Below, piece after piece: positions 48,664-59,649 of a DNA stretch of 64,000 nucleotides; the first letter of the stretch is position 1, and each line of letters opens with the position of its first letter. The notes beneath the pieces were generated by a model. That model worked only from the letters and a program-made list of their open reading frames with translations, was not told the origin of the DNA and searched no databases. A program made the position numbers and the translations under genes. The DNA comes from Strigamia acuminata. Its lineage: Eukaryota; Arthropoda; Chilopoda; Geophilomorpha; Linotaeniidae. Location of the stretch: NCBI GenBank assembly GCA_949358305.1, contig OX442316.1:7006001-7070000 (forward strand). The letters run 5' to 3'.

Positions 48664-49236
48664 TTAATGTTTTTCTTGGATAAATCGCAATCCACAATAA
48701 CCGCATGCGTGGGGTCCTTCAGGATCCTGTGTATAATTTAAAGCATTACAAATTTGTTTATTATTATTATTATTACGGTATCTTTTCTTTTACCAAGTTT
48801 ATGTACACTTTTGGATGTCCTAACGCTCCTCCGCCACCATCACAGAACACTCCCCGTGATGCTACTCCTTTTGGTGGAATATCGGCGATTAAATCAATTG
48901 CAAAACGCTCGTTAACCTGAATTAAGAATACAATATTAATTTGTTAAACTGAGAGCTATAAATTGGTTTTATTACCTGTTTTGGTCTATTAATAAAACGC
49001 GCTAAACGATAGTCGTCTTTTTCCCATTCCTAAAATGAAGAAAGAATGCTTTTTCAAAACTGACAAAATGTACCAGAAATATAAATGTTTACCTGTCCTG
49101 TGTGAGTTTTTTTCTCTTTCGGGATCCAATCTTCTTTTCCAACAAATCCACTTAAACTTCGAGGAGCGCTAGAAACACGACGAAGGCAAGTCGAGTGCTT
49201 CGAAAGTTTTAATACTCTGAGTCCTGTCGATGCCAT
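48664..49236 (-). CDS. NDUFS6: NADH dehydrogenase [ubiquinone] iron-sulfur protein 6, mitochondrial (4 exons)
   Basis: 13-kDa zinc subunit of the complex I matrix arm. Exons 49093-49236, 48976-49029, 48794-48916, 48664-48726 sum to 384 nt, 127 aa. The N-terminus is rich in Arg/Ser and lacks acidic residues (mitochondrial targeting). Then comes [19 protein letters not shown]. The zinc ligands are seen as [18 protein letters not shown] and ACGYCGLRF (C, H, C, C). The usual length for the family. Single copy and intact. Confidence 0.95.
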
Positions 49237-51261
49237 TATTTGGTTCAATGAGGAAAAGGATCGTGAAATCAATTATCTAAACCTCGACCATTCGTTTACT
49301 ATTTCCAATGGCGACTTCAGCTAAGTGTTTGATATTTTGTGACTTAAGGATTTGTAAGCAACAGCACACGAACTCAATGATGTATGATGTCATTTCAGTT
49401 ATATTTTTGTATGCAACCCCGATTGAACCTTCGAAGCTTGCAGGGACTGCCGCTAGATTTAGCGAGTGAAGGGGAGAGGAAAGAATCAATGAATCATGAT
49501 GCAGTGGATGTGGTCAGGTCGACAGCCGTTTTCGATGCGATTAACTATAGGTTATATAGAATTTCTAGTTTGACAAATCTGGTGATAACTTTGATATTGT
49601 AAACAGTGAAGAAAAGTGTTGAATTTTTATCCGGTGTTTTAGATTGTAAAATTAATCTCGACGGAAGAATTATTATTGTGAATAAAGCAAACTTATTGTA
49701 ACATTTCTTCATTTTACATTTAAAATTTGAAAACGATGAAAATGTGGATACATTGCTCCCGTGTTAATGATGTCAATACGATGTATACGATGTTGTTTAA
49801 TTTGTTCTTTCCTAGATGGCGCCACCGATCAGAGCCAGTTTGTGAATGTTGACCTCGTTGTTGACGGTTGACGGTTTATGCTTTGGAAATGACCCGATTT
49901 ATAGCCCATGAACAGAATGCGAGGAATTACTCCGGTCAATGCCGTCGTCAGAAACGAGTTTAGTTTTAATGTCGTCAAAATAATGCACACATCCACACGT
50001 AAAGAGTAAATGCAGTTTGTAATTGAACACCGTAATGTTGAATGCAGGAGGTTCTTTTTTGCATAATGATTACTTTTATCAATGGCAGTAGCAGAAAGTT
50101 AAGAGAATTCATTATTGGCATAAAGCTTATTTTAATTCTAATAGCTGCCATTAATGATACCAGCTGATACATTGACCACCACCACCACCATAACTATTCC
50201 TCGTGAAGATGCAGCTGTAAATGTATTTTAGATGTCGTTTTCGGAGAAGATATTTCTGAAATTCATTAGGTTTTTATTTGAATTTCGGAATTTCAAAATT
50301 ACGAATAAGAATAATACCTAGTTCTCTCGAAGATGCATCGCAAAAGATTTGGGCCAAACTGATGAAGATCTTGAACCTTTTCAAAGATAAAAATCTAAAG
50401 ATATTGATCCAGTTGTATTTAAACAACTAACAAAGAAAAGTGATAAAAGCGTACATTTTTTGGAGTAATTTCTAATATTATTGTTTCATTTTTTTAAGAA
50501 TGTTACCTGTATTGACGATGTATTGGTCCTGAGCACATGCGTTAGAATGCGGTTCCGATAAATTAGATGCTGTGGAGATATTTAAAAACCTACAGAGTAA
50601 AAAAGATGAAAATTTGTTTAACCCTCAGATGGGCAAGGTATGAAGACGACATGCGGGATGTAAATAATCTTCAACACAAGACTACTGCATGTTATGATGA
50701 TTTTTATTACACCTGATATGTCCTAGTTCAATAAATCGAATTATCACAAATCAAGGTTTTAACCCGCTCCACTTTATCATTAAAACTCTACCTTCAAATT
50801 AACTGGTGGAAGTTGCCTTGAAACTATTTCACTTTCGCAAAAATCCTATTATAAATGAACCACACTTGAATTGTGAGAGATCAAGGTTTTGCTATTCTGC
50901 AAACACGTGTAGAAATCGAATGATAAAAATTTCTAATTGTTTTATTCAATCAAACCACACTTGAATTGTGAGAGATCAAGGTTTTGCTATTCTGCAAACG
51001 TGTAGAAATCGAATGATAAAAATTTCTAATTTTCAATCAAAAATTCTGGAATGAATTGTTTGCTCACGTGATGCAGAAACTTTATGGAAAAAATAGTTTT
51101 GATGTCTTCTATTATAGTCAAATTTAAGATATAATCTCATTTTAGTTCTTTTGCAATGGGTAATGGGAAGTACAATAAATATTAAGCTTTCAGCAGTGGT
51201 GCATTACGAACTTCATATCACGTTAACTCTCACTATTCAGTTCCCGAAACAACTCATCGTA
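49237..51261. other. Intergenic between NDUFS6 and the lipase array
   Basis: About 2 kb without a gene I can support. It holds a 95-bp tandem duplication (50859-51030). A short exon-like stretch at about 50540-50640 (DKLDAVEIFKNLQSKK) ends in a GT but has no recognisable partner exons; it may be a gene relic. Confidence 0.5.
50859..51030. repeat. Tandem duplication, two copies of a 95-bp unit
   Basis: Copy 1 starts at 50859 and copy 2 at 50954. Both read ACCACACTTGAATTGTG...GATAAAAATTTCTAATT. They differ by a two-base deletion (ACACGTG to ACGTG) and at the copy junction. Young, non-coding. Confidence 0.9.
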
Positions 51262-53201
51262 ATGAAACGTTATGGAATATGTTTTTCATTCGTAATGTTC
51301 ATTGGCCTAATGATGTTTCCAACAGAGTCAGAAATTAATAATACAGATATTCTTAATGAAGCAGATATTTATACTGTAAGCACCTTCTTGTTACATTCTT
51401 AACACAACATAAGAACAATCTTCGAATTTGTAAAATCTTTGAATGATTTTGAATGAAAAGTTGTGTAATGATTGAAAATTAATTTTTTTAAAACTAAAGC
51501 TGGACGATTTAAAATTCATGAACGGTTATCCAATTGAAAAGCATTCAGTAGAAACAAAAGATGGTTACAAACTTGTTGTACATCGAATTCCACGCGCAAA
51601 GAATGCGACTTCTCCATCAAAGCCAACAGGAGTTCCAATATTGATAATGCATAGTTTATTTTGTAATTCCATGACCTGGATGGACAACTTAGACGACAGT
51701 TTAGGTATTTCTTTAAGATATTGATAATGCTACTTTGCACAAAATTAATGCATACTCTAAGGATTTATTTTGGCAAACCAACTGTTCGATGTTTGGTTGG
51801 GTAATGTTAGAGGAAATGAAGGCACGTCACACAAATCTTACTCAAGAAGTGAGGCAAAATTTTGGGATTTTAGGTAAATTTTACGTGCAATTCATGTGAA
51901 CATAAAAGTTAAAATTTATTTCATTAATAGTTGGGAAGACATGGCTGAATACGATGTGCCTGCCATTATCGATTATATCAGAAACGTGACTGCATACAAG
52001 AAGATTTTGTACATGGGACACTCATTAGGATCATTAATAGGTTTCGCTTTGTTTTCCTCAAAACCTGAGTTTAACAAAAAGGTAAAATCAGTGCACACTT
52101 GATTGTTTTTAATGATTGAAAATAATCTTTTCAGGTGGCAGGGTTTATAGCAACAGGTCCAATATTGAGTTGTCAGTACACAACTGGATTGGCCATGAAA
52201 ATGTTTGTAAAAAACTACGATTTAATCAAAGTAAATATGTAAAGTAGTTAACAGACACTCATTCATTATTGATGAATAATCTCGCTGCTTTTTGTTCTCC
52301 TACAGTTTATTTGCAATCAATTGCAAATTTCAGAGATTAAATTTGTCTCTAGTCGAACGAAATTAACTTTTACTCCATTCCAAAGTAGTATGGCTAAATT
52401 TATGCACGCAGCTTTTAATGGCTACAATAACCACCTGCTAAACTGGGTTAGTATTCAATGTCCCAGCTTTATTCATAATTATTTTAAACCTGAAAATCTC
52501 AGTTTTGAAAGTTCTTTCAATGTATTTTAAAAGTATTTTCCATTTAAATTTACTCATGCAAATAAATATGATCTCGATAAATTCCTGGAAAGTAATTTTC
52601 TTTTCATAATTTGGAATTTTGTTAAAAAAAATTCTGATTTTTCAATATCTATGACCGTTTTTTTTTTTTCAGACAAGACTCTCAATCTATTCACGTGATT
52701 GTTTAGAAGGCACCAGCATTAAAAATTATAAACACATCATCCAGGTAAGTACTAACTGAAATATAAAATCATGCGAAATTTCAAAATCAATATTGTTACT
52801 CAGTTGCATTTATCACAAACTATGAATAAATTTGACTACGGTAAAGATGGGAATATTGCTAAGTACAACACGGTAACCCTGACATTATCACTCACTCTAT
52901 CAAAACATGAATTAACTCAAATAAATTATTTTTTATTTATTAGGTTAAACCGCCTGAATATAATGTAAGTAACATAAATATTCCAGTAGCTCTGTTTTCA
53001 TCAGCTAATGATGCACTGGCAACACCAATTGATGTGCAACTAACCTCACGAAAATTAAGAAATGTTATTGCTAATGAAATTGTCTCTGACACAATGTTTG
53101 CTCATCAAAACTTTATGTGGGTACAACATCCTAGACCCATTTTATACGATAAAGTGACATACTTTTTAAAACAAATGTGGGATGCAAACGGACTTGCATA
53201 A
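51262..53201 (+). CDS. Acid lipase L1 (gastric/lysosomal lipase family, 9 exons)
   Basis: Alpha/beta-hydrolase of the lysosomal acid/gastric lipase family (hydrolysis of acylglycerols or sterol esters), secreted or lysosomal. Exons 51262-51375, 51500-51704, 51762-51873, 51931-52081, 52135-52230, 52306-52446, 52673-52744, 52804-52872, 52944-53201 give 405 aa, the usual length. Signal peptide; lid-domain start NGYPIEKHSVETKDGY; nucleophile in MGHSLGS; acid in SANDALATPIDV; His in AHQNFMW. The oxyanion motif normally written HG is HS (MHSLFCNS). The exon 2 acceptor is an unusual CTAAAG. Its 5'UTR (GAAACAACTCATCGTA) is shared with other copies. Confidence 0.88.
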
Positions 53202-54368
53202 TGCAAAATGTTGGGAATAATGTATGAATACAGCTAAACTTATTTTCTTTTAATATCAATGTCATTTAAATTTTTAAAAAAAAATAATTTATATTTTGTC
53301 TAATCCATCATGCCTTGTACCAAAGAGAAATAAAGTGGGGCATGGAAAGAAATTACTTTGCGGTTTTACAAGTAAAAACAATTTGTACACATGAATAAAT
53401 TTTAGTCCTGTGCAATGAGACAAAATTATGCTTTTACTCATGTTTCTTGGTGGTGATAATTATCAGTCAGCAGAAGGAAAATGGGAGAGGCTAAGTTAGA
53501 AAATATGTTTTTTTTTTTAAAAAAAACTGCTCTGCTCTTTCCATCTACACATATTTAAATTTTTACACAACGAACCAGATGCTGAATATGTTTTAAACAT
53601 TTACATGTTTTGATTGGTGAATGGAATAAAGCAGGAACGCAAGACTAATCAAAAAATCAAATGCCTATATACAAACAATGAATATTAATTTTTAATTTAT
53701 TAACCTTCTGCAGGAAGTAACTAAATGATGCACTAGTCAGAGATAATTTAAGCGAGCATTACATTTAAAAAATAAGCACTACAAAAGAAATTTCTCTACA
53801 TAGCGTCAATCACAACTAAAAATCCACAACCTGCATTTAAATGACGTCAGAGAACCACGTAAAAACATTGTGTTTAGCTTATTCTATGGCATCATTTAAA
53901 TCCTAAGTTGTCATAAAATATCAATGAGTTTTTGCATCACCTATTGGATACAGCTAAAAACATTCATTTTGTGGCAGAACGTGAATCAGCTAACTTGTAA
54001 GCAGGGAAGTTTTTTTTTAGTGTTTATTCTTTTGACAATATTGCAAGCTAGTTCAATATTGTAAAAATCTAACTATGTGTAATTGAGTAATTATTAAAGA
54101 AGCCTTCTGGATACTGTAAGTACACAATTTATAGATGCCAAGTTGGTATTACCAACGTACAATAAACTGTGTGCTTGTCGCAGCTTCTTTTCGGAGATTT
54201 AATCTCATCTCAGTTAATTTTTTTCAACTGTCATGTTTTTTTTAATTATGGATAACAGAACTGCGATAAATTTTTCCTTTTCAGCATACGCAGTCAAAGT
54301 GGCGAAAAACGTAGGATAATTCGTATCACAACAGCTCTCACTTTCATTTCCAGAAACAGCTCATCGTA
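53202..54368. other. Spacer between L1 and L2
   Basis: Part of it (about 53570-53960, e.g. CTTCTGCAGGAAGTAACTAAA and GGATACAGCTAAAAA) matches the spacer after L3 (about 59030-59420), so the gene and its flank were duplicated together. No coding exon. Confidence 0.65.
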
Positions 54369-56265
54369 ATGAAACGTTATGGAATATGTTGTGCATTCGT
54401 CCTAATGATGATGCCAAATATATCTCCCATAGAAACAGAAACTGACTATATAGATCTTCTTAATGAAGCCTTTATGGATACTGTAAGTACCATACCTTCT
54501 TATTACATTTTAAAATAACACATTTACACAATATTTATACTCTTTCTAAACTAACAGGACGATTTAAAATTCATGAACGGTTATCCAATTGAAAAGCATT
54601 CAGTAGAAACAAAAGATGGTTACAAACTTGTTGTACATCGAATTCCACGCGCAAAGAATGCGACTTCTTTATCAAAGCCAACAGGAGTTCCAATATTGAT
54701 AATGAACAGTTTATTTTGCAATTCCTTGGCGTGGATTGACAACTTAGACGACAGTTTAGGTAACTCATTAAGATATTGATAATGCTACTTTGCACAAAAT
54801 TAATGCGTACTCTAAGGATTTATTTTGGCAAATCAACTGTTCGATGTTTGGTTGGGTAATGTTAGAGGAAATGAAGGCTCGTCACATAAAAGTTACTCAA
54901 GAAGTGAAGCAAATTTTTGGGATTTTAGGTAAATTTAACCGTGCAATTCATGTGAACATATAAGTTTAAATTTATTTCATTAATAGTTGGGAAGACATGG
55001 CTGAATACGATGTGCCAGCCATTATCGATTATATCACAAACGTGACTTCATACAAAAAGATTTTATACGTAGGACACTCATTAGGATCATTAATTGGTTT
55101 CGCCTTGTTTTCCTCAAAACCTGAGTTTAACAATAAGGTAAGATCAGGGCACATTTGATTGGTTTTAATGATTGAAAATCATCTTGTCAGGTGGCAGGTT
55201 TTGCATCATTAGGTCCAATCTTGAGTTGTCATTACACGACCGGATTGGCCATGAAAATGTTTGCAAACTACTTTGATACAATCCAGGTAAATATATAAAG
55301 TAGTAAACAAACAATTATTAATTATTTATGTCTAATCTCGCTGCTTTTGGTTCTCCTACAGTTTATTTACAATAAATTGCAAATTTCAGAAATTAAATTT
55401 GTCCCTAGTCGAATTAAAAAAACTTCTCTAGTTATTTCTGCATTCACAACTGGTATGTATAAACATTTGCATGCAACGTTTAATGGCTACGACAGCAACC
55501 TGTTAAACTGGGTTAGTATTCAATGCCTAAACTTATTCATAATTATTTTACTTATTTTTTGTTACGAAGTTCCAAGTTTTAAGTTCTAAAAGGAATTTTA
55601 AAGTGTTTTCCATTGAATTTACATTGATGCAAATAAATCTGATCATGATAAATTCCTGGAAAGTAATTTTCTTTTCATGGTTTGGAATTATGTGAAGAAA
55701 ACTCTCATTTCCGTATGCCAATGACCGTCTATTTTTTCAGACTAGAATTCCAATGTATTCACGCGATGGTTTAGAAAGCACCAGTATTAAAAATTATGAA
55801 CACCTTGTCCAGGTCAGTACTAACTTTGAAATTAACTGATACAAACTTACAATATCAATATTGTTCCTCAGTTACATTTATCACAAACTATGTACAAATT
55901 TGACTATGGTAAAGATGGGAATATTGCAAAGTACAACACGGTAGCCTTCACTTTATCTCTGAATCTATAAAAACAAGCTTTAACTCAAATAAGTTATTAT
56001 TTATTAGGTGAAACCCCCTGAATATAATGCAAGTAACATAAATATTCCAGTAGCTCTGTTTTCATCAGCTAATGATCCACTGGCAACACCAATCGATGTG
56101 CAAATTACCTCACGAAAATTAAGAAATGTTATTGTTAATGAAATTGTCTCTGAACCAATGTTTACTAATCAAAACTTTATGTGGTTAAAACATCCTAAAA
56201 TCATCTTATATGATAGAGTGACATACTTTTTAAAACAAATGTGGGATGCAAATGGCCTTACATAA
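54369..56265 (+). CDS. Acid lipase L2, probable pseudoenzyme (9 exons)
   Basis: Nearest to L1 with the same exon plan: exon 1 54369-54482, exon 2 54558-54759, last exon 56008-56265; about 404 aa, open throughout. The nucleophile (VGHSLGS) and acid (SANDPLATPIDV) are present. The catalytic His is replaced: TNQNFMW where L1 has AHQNFMW and L3 SHINFMW. The oxyanion HG motif is NS (MNSLFCNS). Loss of both suggests no lipase activity, yet the frame, splice sites and signal peptide are intact, so the protein may still be made and have a binding or other role. Confidence 0.87.
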
Positions 56266-56634
56266 TGTATAAACAAGTTTTATTTTTAATAAAACGCTAT
56301 TTAAACTTTGAAAACAAATTAATTAAATTGTGTCAAGTCCGTTATGCCTATTTACCAAAGAGAGATAACGTGTGCGAGCAAGCTACTTTACAAAAGGAAT
56401 TCCTGGCAAATGGAAACATCCATCCGCTAATAATGAATCGCACTTGAATTTCTGACTGATTACATCAAGATACTACGTGCTCCGATCGCATTGTTAGAAT
56501 CTTTGTTCAACGTGCCTTTGTTAAAATCAAGCAATTATGTATAATTTTCATTTTCTCGTGGAGTGAGTGTGACGAATTAACGTTCAACGCGATTCCTTTT
56601 TCACGTTTCATTTCGTGAAACAACTCAACATAAA
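56266..56634. other. Spacer between L2 and L3
   Basis: Contains the 3' end of L2 and the 5' flank of L3. The last bases (TTTCATTTCGTGAAACAACT) belong to the 5'UTR block conserved among the lipases. No gene. Confidence 0.55.
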
Positions 56635-58819
56635 ATGAGACGTTCTGGAACATGTTTTGCATTCATCGCGTTCATTATCGTAACGCCTATATCTCCACTA
56701 AAATCAGAAACTGATATTCTTAAAGAAGCTAAAACGGATACTGTAAGTAATTTCTTATTATGCTTAAAAAAATAATAACGAAATTGAGGATGAAGAATAA
56801 TGTTAAATGTTTACAAGGTTTATGATGCTAGGTTCCCGCTCGACTGAAAAAGGGCAGAAACTCCAGTTTTCTGTTCAGTTTGTTCTGCTATGACGTCACT
56901 TCCTCTTATTTAGGCAGAAAATAGCAGGCAGAAAAGTAGATTATTTCTATTTTTTCTGCTGCAAAAAACACCACAAGCTAAGCAGATCACTTTTTGTCCA
57001 GTGATGTCATCTTGACCTGTGGTTAAGACAAAACAATTTCAAACAAAATGACAACCAATCAAACCTTAACAATTAATTGTTGAAAGAAATATTTTTTTTT
57101 GTGTGTGTGTAAATTGCCTACAATTTTTAAAGAGGACTTGGATACTTTCAGGCTACATTTAGATTTGAGCGAACAAATGCGGCCAAAAAATGGTTAATTT
57201 TTTTAATTTAACAGGCCGATTTAAAATTCATGAACGGTTATCCAATTGAAAAGCATTCAGTAGAAACGGAAGATGGTTACAAACTTGTTTTGCATCGAAT
57301 TCCGCATGGGAAGACAGCTAATTATTCATCAAAGTCAACAGGAGTTCCCGTATTGATAATGCATAGTTTATTTTGCAATTCCTTCACCTGGATTAGCAAC
57401 TTAGACGACAGTTTAGGTAAGTTCAAACGGAGATTGAAAACGTTACGTACAGACAAATTAACGTAAACTCTAAGGATTTGTTTTGGCAAATGAACTGTTC
57501 GATGTTTGGTTGGGTAATGTTAGAGGAAATGCAGGCACGACACACAAATCTTACTCAAGAAGTGAGGCAAAATTTTGGGATTTCAGGTACAGTTACTGTG
57601 AATTTTTTAAGTAACGTAAAAGTTTAAATTTATACTTGTCTGATAGTTGGGACGAAATGGCTGAATATGATGCTACAGCCATTATCGATTATATCAGAAA
57701 CGTGACGAAGTACAAGAAGATTTTGTACATGGGGTTCTCATTAGGATCATTAGTAGGCTCCTCTTTGTTCTCCTCAAAGCCCGAGTTTAATGATAAGGTA
57801 AAATAAATATATCTCAATTCGTTTGATCAATTATCATGAATTTACTTTTTAGGTCGCAGGGTTTGTTGCATTAGGGCCAGTAATGAGTTTACACTACACT
57901 ACCGGATTAGCAATGAAACTGTTTATGGAGAACTTTGGTATCATTGAGGTAAGCATGGAGAGAAGTAAATACATGATTTTCCATATCGTAAATGTAATTC
58001 TGTTTCAGAATATCTTTAATAATGAGGTTATAATTTTTCCTAAATGGTTGAGAAAATTACAACTTATTTTTGTTGCATATTCATATGGATTTTCTACTCT
58101 TGTGTTTAGTCTTTATGGTGGCTACGCCGGAGATTTGATAAATATGGTTAGTATTCGCTTACTTAACTATACTACTCATTTTCAAAAATAAAGAAACCTA
58201 GACAGATTTAATTTCAATAATTTTCATTCACACAAATAAATGTGATAAAGTTCATGTTCCCGAGACTTTTCTGACCGTCTATTTTTTTTTAGACTAGAAT
58301 GCCAGTCTACTCACGTGACGTAGAAGTTGCAAGCATGAAAAATTGTAAACACTTTGCCCAGGTCAGTGATAACTGAAATATAAAATCATGCGAAATTGTA
58401 CAATCATTATTGTTGCTCAGTTGCATTCATCACAAACTTTGCGCAAATTTGACTACGGCAAGGAGGGAAATCTTCATAAATACAATACGGTAACCTCCAC
58501 GTTACTTCTTAATCACTCAAAACATATCATACTTAAAGATATTATATTTTTGTCTTATTAGATTAACCCCCCTGAATATAATTTAAGTCAAATAACTATT
58601 CCAGTGGCGCTGTTTTCATCACCTAACGATCCACTAGGAACACCAATTGACGTACAGATTGCAGCCCGTAAATTAAGAAAACTTATTGCTAACGAAATTG
58701 TCCCTAAACCAATGTTTTCGCATATCAACTTTATGTGGTCTACATCTCCTAAAACCCTCGTCTATGATAAAATTGTACACTATTTAAAGGAGATGTGGGC
58801 TTCCAATGGCTTTAAATGA
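56635..58819 (+). CDS. Acid lipase L3 (9 exons)
   Basis: Exon 1 56635-56742 (MRRSGTCFAFIAFIIV signal), exon 2 57215-57416, last exon ending 58819. The nucleophile motif is MGFSLGS, with Phe for the His seen in L1. The acid is in SPNDPLGTPIDV and the catalytic His in SHINFMW. The oxyanion motif is HS (MHSLFCNS). Exon 6 (about 58010-58145) has a divergent lid segment (NIFNNEVIIFPKWLRK) compared with L1, L2 and L5, so substrate choice may differ. Intron 1 is enlarged (about 470 bases) by unrelated sequence at about 56825-57110. Intact reading frame. Confidence 0.86.
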
Positions 58820-59649
58820 AATAAATTGTTAGAAATAAAATAACAAATGCCAAAATTTAATTTAATTTAATCCTATTTGACCAAATTTCTTTGGTGCGGT
58901 ATTTCCAATTTCCAACGGTCTCTTAAAGAGAATTGTAGAAACTAGGCATAAAAAATTCTAGCACGGGTGAAATAATATTTTTCTTCAACTATCAGTCAGC
59001 ATATATATAAATCTTACATAATGGTCCATATGCTGAGTATGTTTTAAACATGTGGCATGTTTTGTGTTTGGAGAATGGAAAATTGCAAACCAAACCATCA
59101 AATGCCAGTATGCAAACAATAAATGTGAATTTGTACAGTAGTTTTATTAATCTTCTGCAGGAAGTAACTAAAGGATGTGCTAATTTAAGCGTGCATTATG
59201 TTTTGAGAATAAACAACGCAAAACACATCCTCCCTACAACTTCAAGTTCAGCTTTAGAGTGAGCATTTTTAGCTGTATCTGCCTTTTACCAGATTTTGCA
59301 ACTTGGGATTTTAATGATGACAGAGAACCACCTAAACCTATGAAGTTTAGACTATTCTGTGACATTATTTAAATCCCGAGATCTCACGAAATATCATCGT
59401 CGAGTGGATACAGCTAAAAATACTCGTTACGTACCCAATAATGCAAATAATCTAGCTGAGCTATTGTATTTAGATATTATTGGAACAAAGAAGACTTTGT
59501 TAGCACGTGGGTAATGTGATACTAAACAAAAGATTTTTCCTGGAGAATTACTTTTAGAAAACAGAGATGATGATCAAAGTTATTCACCAAATGTTAACAA
59601 AAGGCGGCCAGAGAAAACGTGATCTATCTGGAAGGCAGGCTGCAAAATA
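58820..59649. other. Spacer between L3 and L4
   Basis: Homologous over about 400 bases to the L1-L2 spacer. A plus-strand open frame at 59050-59262 lies in this repeated spacer and is not supported as a gene. Confidence 0.6.

Noticed and set aside
50280-50660. Exon-like coding fragment between NDUFS6 and lipase L1
   Set aside because: Only one short stretch is open, no partner exons or family match were seen, and stops interrupt the rest.
59050-59262. Open frame between L3 and L4
   Set aside because: It lies in spacer sequence homologous to 53.6-53.9 kb, where the frame is broken.
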